Shown: piece by piece, positions 44,169-50,587 of the stretch | Layout of the letters: every line of letters begins with the position of its first letter | Position numbering within the stretch: position 1 is the first letter of the stretch | Source of the DNA: Auraticoccus cholistanensis | GTDB lineage: Bacteria > Actinomycetota > Actinomycetes > Propionibacteriales > Propionibacteriaceae | Direction: 5' to 3' | Assembly (NCBI RefSeq): GCF_009742705.1 | Contig: NZ_WPCU01000005.1 | Coordinates: forward strand, 299,366-363,365 | Length of the DNA: 64,000 bases | Program-made: the position numbers and the translations under genes | Notes under the pieces: model-generated | Seen by the model: the letters and a program-made list of their open reading frames with translations, nothing else | The model's database searches: none | Told to the model about the DNA's origin: nothing

Positions 44169-45739
44169 CAGCCACCGCCGAGGTAGGCGTCGGTGAGCAG
44201 GATCTCGTTGCGCTTGGTCCAGTCCACGCCGCTGAGCCGGCGGGAGATCCCGTAGCGGGGCAGGACGACGGCGAGCTCGATGAGGAACAGCGCCTCGAGC
44301 AGGTCCTCCGACACCTCGCCGTAGGCCTCGACCGCCTCGGGCCCGGCCCCGTCGGGGATCCGCCAGGCCGCGTCGGCGTGCTCGGCGTACTCCTCCGACC
44401 GGTAGTTGGAGGCGTTCTTGGCGGCGTTGAAGGGGTAGGCGCTCACGGTCAGCGTGGAGGGCGTGTACTGCGCCCAGGAGTGGAAGGTGGTCCAGATGCC
44501 CTCGAGCTCGGCCCCGATCAGCCGCTTGGTGAACTGGGCCTGGTCGATCGGGTCGAGCTCGACGGTGATGCCGACCTCGGCCAGGTCGGCCTGCACGATC
44601 GCCGCCGTGGCCTCCACCAGCGGGTTCCCCACCGGGTAGGTGTAGGGGATGGTCTCGATCTCGCCGAGCTCGGCGACCAGGGCCCGGGCGGCCGCCACGT
44701 CACGGGCGTAGCGCTCGTTGCGGGCCTCGTCGAAGGCGCTGGAGTAGCGCGGCCAGGGCAGGTTGATGGGGTACCCGCCGCCCCGCAGCACCTCGTCCAC
44801 CACCCGCTGCCGGTCGACGGCGTAGGCGATGGCCCGGCGCAGCCGGACGTCGGCCAGCGAGCCCGCCGTGACATCGGTGCCCACGTAGAGCTGCTGCTCC
44901 GCACCCTCGGCGGTGAGCACCTCGAAGGCGTCGCTCGGCAGGTTGTCCAGGTCGAGGTAGCTGAGGCCGTTGGCCAGCTGGATCTGCCCCGACCGCAGCG
45001 AGGACAGCAACGAGGTGGCGTCGGTGATCACCCGCACGTCCACGCCGTCGGCGTAGGGGCGCTCGGGCACCCAGTACCCCTCGTGCCGGTCGAAGGTGAT
45101 GGCCGTGCCGGGCTCCCAGGAGGTCACCTTGAACGGGCCGGTCCCGACGAACGCCTCACCGGTGGCGAGCTGCTCCAGCGAGCCGGCGTCGACGACGGGG
45201 ACGGTGTCGAGCAGGTCGAAGACGTTGCCCAGCGGGTGCTCGAAGCCGAGCGTGACCCGGTACGGCTCGCTGGTGTCGAAGAAGGTGATGGCCGCGGCCG
45301 TCCGCCGCAGCTGGCCGTTCCAGCGGGGGTCGGCGTAGGCCCGGATGGAGGACTCCACGTCGGCCGAGGTGAACTCGCGGCCGTTGTGGAACAGCACGCC
45401 CCGGCGCAGCTCGAGGGTGAGTGCGAGGCCGTCCTCGGCCAGCTCCCAGGAGGTCGCCAGCCGGGGCGTGGGCTCGACGGTGTCGTTGGGGTAGCGGATC
45501 AGGGACTCGAAGGCCAGCCCGACCACGGTGGTCACCCCGAGGGAGGAGTTGGTGAAGAAGTTGGCCGGCACCAGGTCGGTCAGGATGCCGGCGGCGATGC
45601 GACCGCCGTGGGTCGGTCCGCCGGCGGGTCCGGCGCTGGCCTGCTCGACCGCCGAGCGGCAGCCCGGCAGGGTCAGCAGCGTGGTGGCGAGGCCGGCACC
45701 GGTGGCGGCGAGGAAGGTCCGTCGGTCCAGACGGGTCAT
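44168..45739 (-). CDS. ABC transporter substrate-binding protein (Tat-lipoprotein, peptide/nickel family)
   Basis: A 523-residue SBP of family 5. Residues 5-27 combine a Tat-like twin Arg (RRTFLAATGAG) with a lipobox (TLPGC), so it is probably a Tat-exported lipoprotein. The family signature appears in DTSEPYRVTLGFE, VGTGPFKVTSWEPGTAITFDRHEGYW and LRRAIAYAVDRQRVVDEVL. It delivers its ligand to the DppBC-like permeases downstream. The operon context indicates an organosulfur ligand rather than peptides. Confidence 0.9.
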   Translation of the reverse strand: MTRLDRRTFLAATGAGLATTLLTLPGCRSAVEQASAGPAGGPTHGGRIAAGILTDLVPANFFTNSSLGVTTVVGLAFESLIRYPNDTVEPTPRLATSWELAEDGLALTLELRRGVLFHNGREFTSADVESSIRAYADPRWNGQLRRTAAAITFFDTSEPYRVTLGFEHPLGNVFDLLDTVPVVDAGSLEQLATGEAFVGTGPFKVTSWEPGTAITFDRHEGYWVPERPYADGVDVRVITDATSLLSSLRSGQIQLANGLSYLDLDNLPSDAFEVLTAEGAEQQLYVGTDVTAGSLADVRLRRAIAYAVDRQRVVDEVLRGGGYPINLPWPRYSSAFDEARNERYARDVAAARALVAELGEIETIPYTYPVGNPLVEATAAIVQADLAEVGITVELDPIDQAQFTKRLIGAELEGIWTTFHSWAQYTPSTLTVSAYPFNAAKNASNYRSEEYAEHADAAWRIPDGAGPEAVEAYGEVSEDLLEALFLIELAVVLPRYGISRRLSGVDWTKRNEILLTDAYLGGG

Positions 45740-45812
45740 GGCTGTGTCCTCTCTCGGACGTGCGGGGGACGGTGGCGGCCGCCGCCGGGCGGCCGCCACC
45801 GTCGTGGGAGGG

Positions 45813-46802
45813 TCAGGCGACCTGGGAGAAGTGGCTGGCGTCGCCCTGGCGCGGGGTGGAGCTGACCCCGTCCACGCTGACCGGCACGTCGCCGGCCAGG
45901 GTGATGCGGTGCAGCAGGCGCTCCTGGTCGCCGTAGTCGGCGACGCCGTAGTGCTGGGTGGCGCGGTTGTCCCAGATGGCCAGGTCGCCCGGCCGCCACT
46001 GCCAGCGCACGGTGTTCTCCAGCCTGGTCACGTGGCGCTGCAGCAGCTGGAACAGGTCGTCGCTGTCGTGGGTGTTCAGCCCGACGATGCGGCGCACGAA
46101 GTGGCCGGCGAGCAGCACCTTCTCCCCCGTCTCGGGGTGGACGCGGACCAGCGGGTGCTCGGTCTCGAAGACCTGGCTGGCGAACTCGTCGCGGTAGGCC
46201 TGCTCCTGGACGTCGATGCCGCCGATGCGCTTCTCGTCGCGCTCGGCCACGTAGTCGTAGAGGTTGCTGTGGACGGCCCACAGCCGCTCGGCCAGGGCCT
46301 GCAGCGCCGGGTGCAGCGCGGCGTAGGCGGTGGCGGTGTTCGCCCACACGGTGCTGCCGCCGTGGCTGGGCAGCTTCACCGCACGCAGCAGGCTGATCGC
46401 CGGGATGCGGTCGACGAAGGTGACGTCGGAGTGCCAGCTGTTCGCCTTGCCGTGGCGGGAGTCGATCGGCAGCACGCCGGACTCGTTGCCCCGCACGGTC
46501 GGGTGCGGTGCGGTGGGACGCCCCAGCAGGCTGGCGAACTCGTACTGGGCGGTGTCGTCGAGGTGGTCCTGGCCGGAGAAGAAGACCACCTTGTGCGCCA
46601 GCAGCGCGCGGCGGATCTCGCCGACCACGTCCGGGTCGAGGTCGCCGCCGAGGCGGACGCCCTCGATCCGGGCGCCGATGTTCTCCCCGGTCCGTTGCAC
46701 GCCGATCAGGCGGTAGCCGGCCTGGCCGGTCTGGGAACGGGCGGTCTGGGGCTGGGCGGTCTGGGGCTGGGCGGTCTGGGGACGGGCGTCGAGCAGGGTC
46801 AT
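45813..46802 (-). CDS. TauD/TfdA-type dioxygenase, alkylsulfatase (AtsK)-like
   Basis: A 329-residue Fe(II)/2-oxoglutarate dioxygenase that releases sulfite or sulfate from an alkyl sulfonate or sulfate ester. The facial triad is His124 and Asp126 ([10 protein letters not shown]) and His284 ([11 protein letters not shown]); the oxoglutarate Arg lies in [10 protein letters not shown]. The spacing and [17 protein letters not shown] resemble AtsK more than TauD. The N-terminal tail (QTAQP repeated) is encoded by a 15-bp tandem repeat. GAGGAG upstream of ATG 46802. It is the first structural gene of the sulfur operon, 202 bases after the Cys leader ORF. Confidence 0.9.
   Translation of the reverse strand: MTLLDARPQTAQPQTAQPQTARSQTGQAGYRLIGVQRTGENIGARIEGVRLGGDLDPDVVGEIRRALLAHKVVFFSGQDHLDDTAQYEFASLLGRPTAPHPTVRGNESGVLPIDSRHGKANSWHSDVTFVDRIPAISLLRAVKLPSHGGSTVWANTATAYAALHPALQALAERLWAVHSNLYDYVAERDEKRIGGIDVQEQAYRDEFASQVFETEHPLVRVHPETGEKVLLAGHFVRRIVGLNTHDSDDLFQLLQRHVTRLENTVRWQWRPGDLAIWDNRATQHYGVADYGDQERLLHRITLAGDVPVSVDGVSSTPRQGDASHFSQVA
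46741..46785. repeat. 15-bp in-frame tandem repeat in the dioxygenase N terminus
   Basis: Three 15-base units (46741-46755, 46756-46770, 46771-46785) with core GCGGTCTGGGG encode a QTAQP repeat in a disordered tail. The unit is in frame, so length variation would be tolerated. Confidence 0.85.
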
Positions 46803-46837
46803 GGGAGGGTCTCCTCAGGTGGTGGTGTGGGCCCGGC

Positions 46838-46987
46838 GCACGGACGTCGTCGCCCTGCCGACGGCGGACGTCGGTGCGGGGGCCGGGGTGGAGCAGCCGG
46901 GTCACCGAGGGGTGAGCGGCGGTGACGCGTCGGGACGAGACGTCGGACGCGGGTGGTACCGGGGGCCCTGCTGCCCGGCAGCCGGGC
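46838..46987 (-). promoter_or_regulatory. Hairpin-rich leader between Cys ORF and dioxygenase gene
   Basis: Three inverted repeats in the transcribed leader of the sulfur operon: GCCCGG-CAG-CCGGGC (46973-46987), GTCACCG / CGGTGAC (46901-46907 with 46920-46926) and an 11-bp stem with one mismatch (46838-46848 with 46867-46877) ending 36 bases before the ATG. They could serve as attenuator elements downstream of the Cys leader peptide. Confidence 0.45.
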
Positions 46988-47004
46988 TCAGGGCGAGCAG
47001 GTGG

Positions 47005-47073
47005 TCAGCGACAGCGACAACACGTGGCCGCTGGCTGGCAGACGCCGCTCAGCAGGACATTCCCGGTTTCCAT
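47005..47073 (-). CDS. Leaderless Cys-rich leader peptide of the sulfur operon (22 codons)
   Basis: A short ORF, ATG 47073 to TGA 47005, whose peptide ends in ATCCRCR; Cys codons are numbers 12, 18, 19 and 21 of 22. ATG is 6 bases after -10 TAGTGT (47080-47085), with -35 TGGACA (47104-47109) 18 bases upstream, so the transcript should begin at the ATG. Leaderless polycysteine ORFs upstream of sulfur genes are reported in mycobacteria as cysteine-responsive attenuators: when Cys-tRNA is scarce the ribosome stalls and the downstream operon is expressed. Here the operon is sulfatase, dioxygenase and transporter genes, which fits. Confidence 0.7.
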   Translation of the reverse strand: METGNVLLSGVCQPAATCCRCR

Positions 47074-47079
47074 GCTGGA

Positions 47080-47109
47080 ACACTAGGGAATACCGCGAGG
47101 AGCTGTCCA
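47080..47109 (-). promoter_or_regulatory. Promoter of the sulfur-scavenging operon
   Basis: -35 TGGACA (47104-47109), 18-base spacer, -10 TAGTGT (47080-47085), then 6 bases to ATG 47073. An imperfect inverted repeat (ATTCCC and GGGAAT around TTCCATGCTGGAA, 47059-47091) overlaps the -10 and start. Confidence 0.6.
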
Positions 47110-47151
47110 CGCCTGATCGGATCCTGAGACGGCGATCTCGTGCGGTCGCGG

Positions 47152-47188
47152 AAAACCGGGTGTGACCGACGCCGCAGGCCGCTAGCGT
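47152..47188 (+). promoter_or_regulatory. Promoter of the erm leader
   Basis: -35 TGTGAC (47161-47166), 16-base spacer, -10 TAGCGT (47183-47188), ATG 47196 7 bases later. A rare A-tract (AAAA, 47152-47155) lies just upstream of the -35, the position of AT-rich boxes in WhiB7-dependent promoters. WhiB7 control is inference. Confidence 0.5.
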
Positions 47189-47195
47189 GCCGGCC

Positions 47196-47258
47196 ATGTG
47201 CTCGGGTCCCGCGGCCGCTGCCGGCCGCCAGCTCACCGTTCGCGACCGCAGCGCCTGA
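47196..47258 (+). CDS. Leaderless leader peptide upstream of erm (20 codons)
   Basis: An ORF from ATG 47196 to TGA 47258, 7 bases after TAGCGT. The peptide ends TVRDRSA, and Arg-Asp-Arg (codons 16-18) is an Arg-X-Arg pattern of the kind (+X+) at which macrolide-bound ribosomes stall. It is followed at its stop by a perfect 9-bp hairpin and by a series of mutually exclusive hairpins leading to the erm ribosome binding site. The second codon is Cys, without an obvious meaning. Confidence 0.55.
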   Translation: MCSGPAAAAGRQLTVRDRSA

Positions 47259-47371
47259 CGGCGCGGCGACGCACCTCGATCGCGCCGTCCTTCCGGATGC
47301 CCTCGGCACCCGGGAGCGGCCCGCTACGCCCGTACGGCCCCTCGGGTGCTCCACCTCGAACGACGGAGCAC
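47257..47371 (+). promoter_or_regulatory. erm attenuator: mutually exclusive hairpins, one covering the ribosome binding site
   Basis: Stem A: GACGGCGCG 47257-47265 with CGCGCCGTC 47281-47289, overlapping the leader stop. Stem B: 47293-47301 with 47305-47313, one mismatch. Stem C: GCACCCG 47306-47312 (extendable to 47314) with CGGGTGC 47343-47349. Stem D: GTGCTCC 47346-47352 with GGAGCAC 47365-47371, which holds the erm Shine-Dalgarno sequence. B and C share an arm; C and D share an arm. This is the logic of translational attenuation known for erm genes. Confidence 0.6.
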
Positions 47372-47374
47372 GTC

Positions 47375-48239
47375 ATGCACGCCCGGTCCTCCTCCGGTGG
47401 CCGCCACGAGCTCGGCCAGAACTTCCCGATCCACCGTCCCACCATCCGCCGGGTCGTCGCCCTGGTCGAGCAGACCCACGGCCCCGTCCTCGAGCTGGGC
47501 GCGGGCGACGGCGCCCTCACCGTCCCGCTGGCCCGGCTCGGCCGCGACCTGCTCGCCGTGGACGTCGACGAGCACCGGGTCCGCGCGCTCGCCCGCCGCC
47601 TGCCCGGCGTGGCGGTGCGCCACGCCGATGCCCTCACCGTCCCGCTGGACCGGCCGGTCGTGGTGGGCAACATCCCCTTCTCGCTCACCACCCCGCTGCT
47701 GCGCCGGCTGCTGCGGTCGCCGGCCTGGCAGCAGGCGGTCCTGCTCACCCAGTGGGAGGTCGCCCGCAAGCGGGCGGGCGTCGGGGGGCGGCACGATGCT
47801 GACCGCCCAGTCCGCCCCCTGGTTCCGCTTCGAGCTGCACGCCCGGGTCGCGGCCCACCACTTCTCCCCCCGGCCGGGCGTCGACGCCGGGCTGCTGCGC
47901 GTGGTCCGCCGCGACCGGCCGCTGGTGCCGGCGGCCGAGCGGCGTCGCTACGAGGACTTCGTCCGCCGGGTGTTCACCGGCCGCGGGCGCGGGATGGCGC
48001 AGGTCCTCGACCGGCTGCCGGAGCGTCGTGCCGGGGTGGCTGGGCTGCTGTCGGCGGCCCGGGTGCCCCCGGGTGCGCTGCCCCGCGACCTCGGGCCGGA
48101 GCAGTGGGCGTCGCTGTGGGCGGGCCTCAGCGGGTCACGGCTCAGCGGGCGCCACCGGGACGGACCAGACCGGACTCGTAGGCGAGGACGACCAGCTGGG
48201 AGCGGTCCCGGGCGCCGAGCTTCGTCAGCAGCCGGCTGA
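47375..48239 (+). pseudogene. erm: Erm-type 23S rRNA adenine-N6-methyltransferase, frameshifted at a G6 run
   Basis: Homologue of Erm, which methylates A2058 of 23S rRNA and gives macrolide-lincosamide-streptogramin B resistance. It has ELGQNF, the SAM-binding LELGAGDGALT, NIPFSLTTPLL and QWEVARKRAGVGG. At the six-G run 47783-47788 the frame is lost; the downstream frame continues with GGTMLTAQSAPWFRFELHARV, as in intact Erm proteins. Removing one G restores a protein of about 287 residues. ATG 47375 with GGAG 7 bases upstream. The last 98 bases overlap the response regulator. It may be a pseudogene, a phase-variable gene, or a sequencing error. Confidence 0.8.
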
Positions 48240-48807
48240 CGTAGGTGCGGGCGGTGGCGGGGCTGATGTAGAGGCTGGCGCCGATCTCGTCGTTGGACTC
48301 CCCCAGGCCGACCCGCGCCAGCACCTCGCGCTCCCGCTCGGTCAGCTGCTCGAGCAGCTCCGGCCGGGTCCGGCTGTCCGCGTGGTCGGCCACCACGGCC
48401 ATCACCCGGCGGGTGACGGCCGGCGACAGCAGCGCCTCGCCGGCGGCCACGACCCGGATGGCCGAGCGCAGCTCGGCCGGGGTGACGTCCTTGAGCAGGT
48501 AGCCGGCCGCGCCGGCGCGGATGGCGGCGAGCACGTTCTCGTCCTCGTCGAAGGTGGTGAGCACGACCACCCGCACGGCGGCCAGCGAGGGGTCGGCCGC
48601 GACGGCGCGGGTGGCCGCGATGCCGTCCAGCCGGGGCATCCGGATGTCCATCAGCACGACGTCGGGCCGGTGCTGGCGCACGGCGGCGAGTCCGCTGCGC
48701 CCGTCGCCGGCCTCGGCCACCACCTCGATGTCGCCGTCGTGCTGCGCCAGCGTGCGCAGACCCGTCCGGACGAGCTCCTGGTCGTCGACCAGCACGATGC
48801 GGATCAC
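48142..48807 (-). CDS. NarL/FixJ family response regulator
   Basis: A 221-residue response regulator. The receiver domain has the acidic pair VLVDDQ, the phosphoacceptor Asp in DVVLMDIRMP and Lys in YLLKDVT; the C terminus is a LuxR-type helix-turn-helix (LTEREREVLARVGLGESNDEIGASLYISPATARTYVSRLLTKL). Start GTG overlaps the histidine kinase stop (GTGA), so the pair is co-translated. It is convergent with erm and upstream of nothing obvious; targets unknown but erm and the MFS gene are nearby. Confidence 0.94.
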   Translation of the reverse strand: MIRIVLVDDQELVRTGLRTLAQHDGDIEVVAEAGDGRSGLAAVRQHRPDVVLMDIRMPRLDGIAATRAVAADPSLAAVRVVVLTTFDEDENVLAAIRAGAAGYLLKDVTPAELRSAIRVVAAGEALLSPAVTRRVMAVVADHADSRTRPELLEQLTEREREVLARVGLGESNDEIGASLYISPATARTYVSRLLTKLGARDRSQLVVLAYESGLVRPGGAR

Positions 48808-50045
48808 GGCGACAGCCTCGCAGGCAGGCTGGCCTGCACCCGGAACCCGCCGGCCGGGCCGGGCCCGGTGGTCAGCGAGCCGCCGAGCAGCCGCACCCGC
48901 TCGGCCATCCCCGCCAGCCCGTAGCCGCCGCCGGTGCCGCCGGGCGGTGCGCCCCGGCCGTCGTCGGTGACGCTCAGCTCCAGCCGGCCCTCGCGTACCT
49001 CCGCCGTCACGCTGGCCCGGGTGGCGCCGGCGTGGCGCAGCACGTTGGTGATCGCCTCCTGGACCACCCGGTAGGCCGCCGCGTCGACCGGGGCCGACAG
49101 CTCCGCGGGGCTGGCGCCGACGGCGGTGGTCACCTCCAGGCCGGCCCGGCGGGCGCTGTCGACCAGCTCCTGGAGACCGGCCAGCGAGCGGACGCCGCGG
49201 CTCTCGTCGGCGGTGTCCTCCCCGGCCGAGCGCAGCAGGCGCACCATCGAGCGCAGCTCGCCGAGGGACTGCCGGCTGGCGGTGCCGATGCGCTCCAGCG
49301 CCTCGGCCACGGCGCGCTCGTCGCGGCCCACCGCCTCGGCGGCGACGCCGGCCTGCAGCGAGATCACCGACAGGGTGTGCCCGACGGTGTCGTGCAGCTC
49401 GCGGGAGATCCGCTCACGCTCCCCCTGCAGCCGCGAGGCGGCCTCGCGGGCCAGCTGGTCGCCGGTGAGCCGGGCGATCTCGGCCTGCTGCAGCGCCTGG
49501 ATGCGGCGGCCGCGGACGCTGGCGCCGAGGGCGGTGGCCGCGGCGAACAGCGCCAGGTTGGACACCGTCTCGTAGCCGAGCAGGAAGCCGACGGCCTCCT
49601 CCCCGTCGCGCAGCCGGAAGAACAGCGAGACCACGAACACCACCAGCCCGCCGCCGACGGACCAGCGCAGCAGGCCGGCCTCCGCCACCGAGTACAGCGC
49701 GGGGACGACCGGGACGGCGACGCCGATCGGCGGGTAGTCGCGGGTGTAGTAGGCGAAGACCCCCAGCACGCTCAGCACCAGGACGGTGCGGGGCAGCCGG
49801 CGGCGCAGCAGCAGCAGCGCGCCGAAGCCGGCGGCGAAGAGGTAGGCGACCAGGTCGGGACGACGGGTGCCGCCCACCCCGATGGCGATGACGAGCGCGA
49901 GGGCGAGCGCGACGGCGGTGCCGAGCAGCGCGTCCACCACCCACGGCGGCGCCTGACCCGCGCCGCGGCCGTCCCGGGCGCCCGGGACCGGTGCCGCTGC
50001 CTCCTCCACGGTGCCCAGCGTAGGAGCCGGGCGGTCCGCGGTCAT
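48804..50045 (-). CDS. NarL-type sensor histidine kinase
   Basis: A 413-residue membrane histidine kinase. N-terminal membrane segments span about residues 35-170 (VVDALLGTAVALALALVIAIGVGG through VSNLALFAAATALGAS), followed by a coiled coil and the HisKA_3 dimerisation helix ERISRELHDTVGHTLSVISLQAG with the phosphorylated His, and a HATPase domain with NVLRHAGA and DDGRGAPPGGTGGGYGLAGMAERVRLLGG. There is no large extracellular loop, suggesting that it senses something in the membrane, such as a lipid-II-binding or membrane-active drug. ATG 50045 is used. Confidence 0.92.
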   Translation of the reverse strand: MTADRPAPTLGTVEEAAAPVPGARDGRGAGQAPPWVVDALLGTAVALALALVIAIGVGGTRRPDLVAYLFAAGFGALLLLRRRLPRTVLVLSVLGVFAYYTRDYPPIGVAVPVVPALYSVAEAGLLRWSVGGGLVVFVVSLFFRLRDGEEAVGFLLGYETVSNLALFAAATALGASVRGRRIQALQQAEIARLTGDQLAREAASRLQGERERISRELHDTVGHTLSVISLQAGVAAEAVGRDERAVAEALERIGTASRQSLGELRSMVRLLRSAGEDTADESRGVRSLAGLQELVDSARRAGLEVTTAVGASPAELSAPVDAAAYRVVQEAITNVLRHAGATRASVTAEVREGRLELSVTDDGRGAPPGGTGGGYGLAGMAERVRLLGGSLTTGPGPAGGFRVQASLPARLSP

Positions 50046-50164
50046 CGGCTCGCCGGCGGCGCGGCACGTCGCCTCTCGACGTAGCACGCCTGCGTCAGCG
50101 GTCGACCCGGGTCGAGCGCCGCAGCCGATGCCCGGCGAGGGCCCGCGACCCTAGCGTGACGGGC

Positions 50165-50587
50165 ATGAGGACGCTCAGCTCGCTGCACTGGCCGCTCGTG
50201 GTGGGACTCGGTGCCCTGGCCCTGGTCCGCCCGCTCGTCAGCATCGTCGAGGACCAGCTCGGGGTCGGCGACCCGCCCGCCGTCCCCGTCGTCATCACGC
50301 TCGTCGTCTCCGCCGTCTGGGTGGCCGCCGTCGGGCTGGGTCGGGTGGCCCGACCCGTGCTGACGCTGGTCTGCGTCGGGCTGACCTACGCGGTGCTGTC
50401 GATCCTGCTCAGCGGCGTCCTCTCCCCCGTGCTGACCGGGCAGCTGCAGGGACCGCTGGCCAACCCGGTCGCGGTCGTCCCCGTGCTGGCCGTCAACGCC
50501 CTGTGGGGTCTGGCCACCGGCGGCCTCGCGCTGCTGCTGCAGCGCGCCCGGTCGGACCGCGGAGCCGGCGAGCACGCCCGGTCCTGA
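50165..50587 (+). CDS. Small four-TM membrane protein, paralogue of 37818-38345
   Basis: A 140-residue protein with four membrane segments: LHWPLVVGLGALALVRPLV, VPVVITLVVSAVWVAAVGLG, VLTLVCVGLTYAVLSILLSG and VVPVLAVNALWGLATGGLALLL. The first three resemble those of the protein at 37818. ATG 50165 is 7 bases after TAGCGT (50152-50157), a leaderless start. It overlaps the convergent MFS gene by 202 bases. Function unknown. Confidence 0.6.
   Translation: MRTLSSLHWPLVVGLGALALVRPLVSIVEDQLGVGDPPAVPVVITLVVSAVWVAAVGLGRVARPVLTLVCVGLTYAVLSILLSGVLSPVLTGQLQGPLANPVAVVPVLAVNALWGLATGGLALLLQRARSDRGAGEHARS

Larger units (their letters stand above)
46803..47374. other. Shared control region of the sulfur operon and erm
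   Basis: A 572-base region without a long gene. It carries two divergent leaderless mini-ORFs, their promoters about 75 bases apart, and the two hairpin leaders, each described separately. Confidence 0.7.

Noticed and set aside
46741..46785. 15-bp repeat as a regulatory element
   Set aside because: It is in frame in the coding region and simply encodes a disordered QTAQP tail.
38272..46802. Dipeptide transport operon
   Set aside because: Family resemblance is to Dpp/Opp, but the genes it is coupled to are a sulfatase and an AtsK-like dioxygenase, so sulfur compounds are more likely.
47049..47354. Minus-strand ORF of about 100 codons over the erm/sulfur control region
   Set aside because: Low-complexity, no ribosome binding site, and it overlaps two better supported promoters.
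47375..48239. Claim that the strain is macrolide-resistant
   Set aside because: The erm frame is broken in this sequence; resistance cannot be asserted until the G-run is verified.
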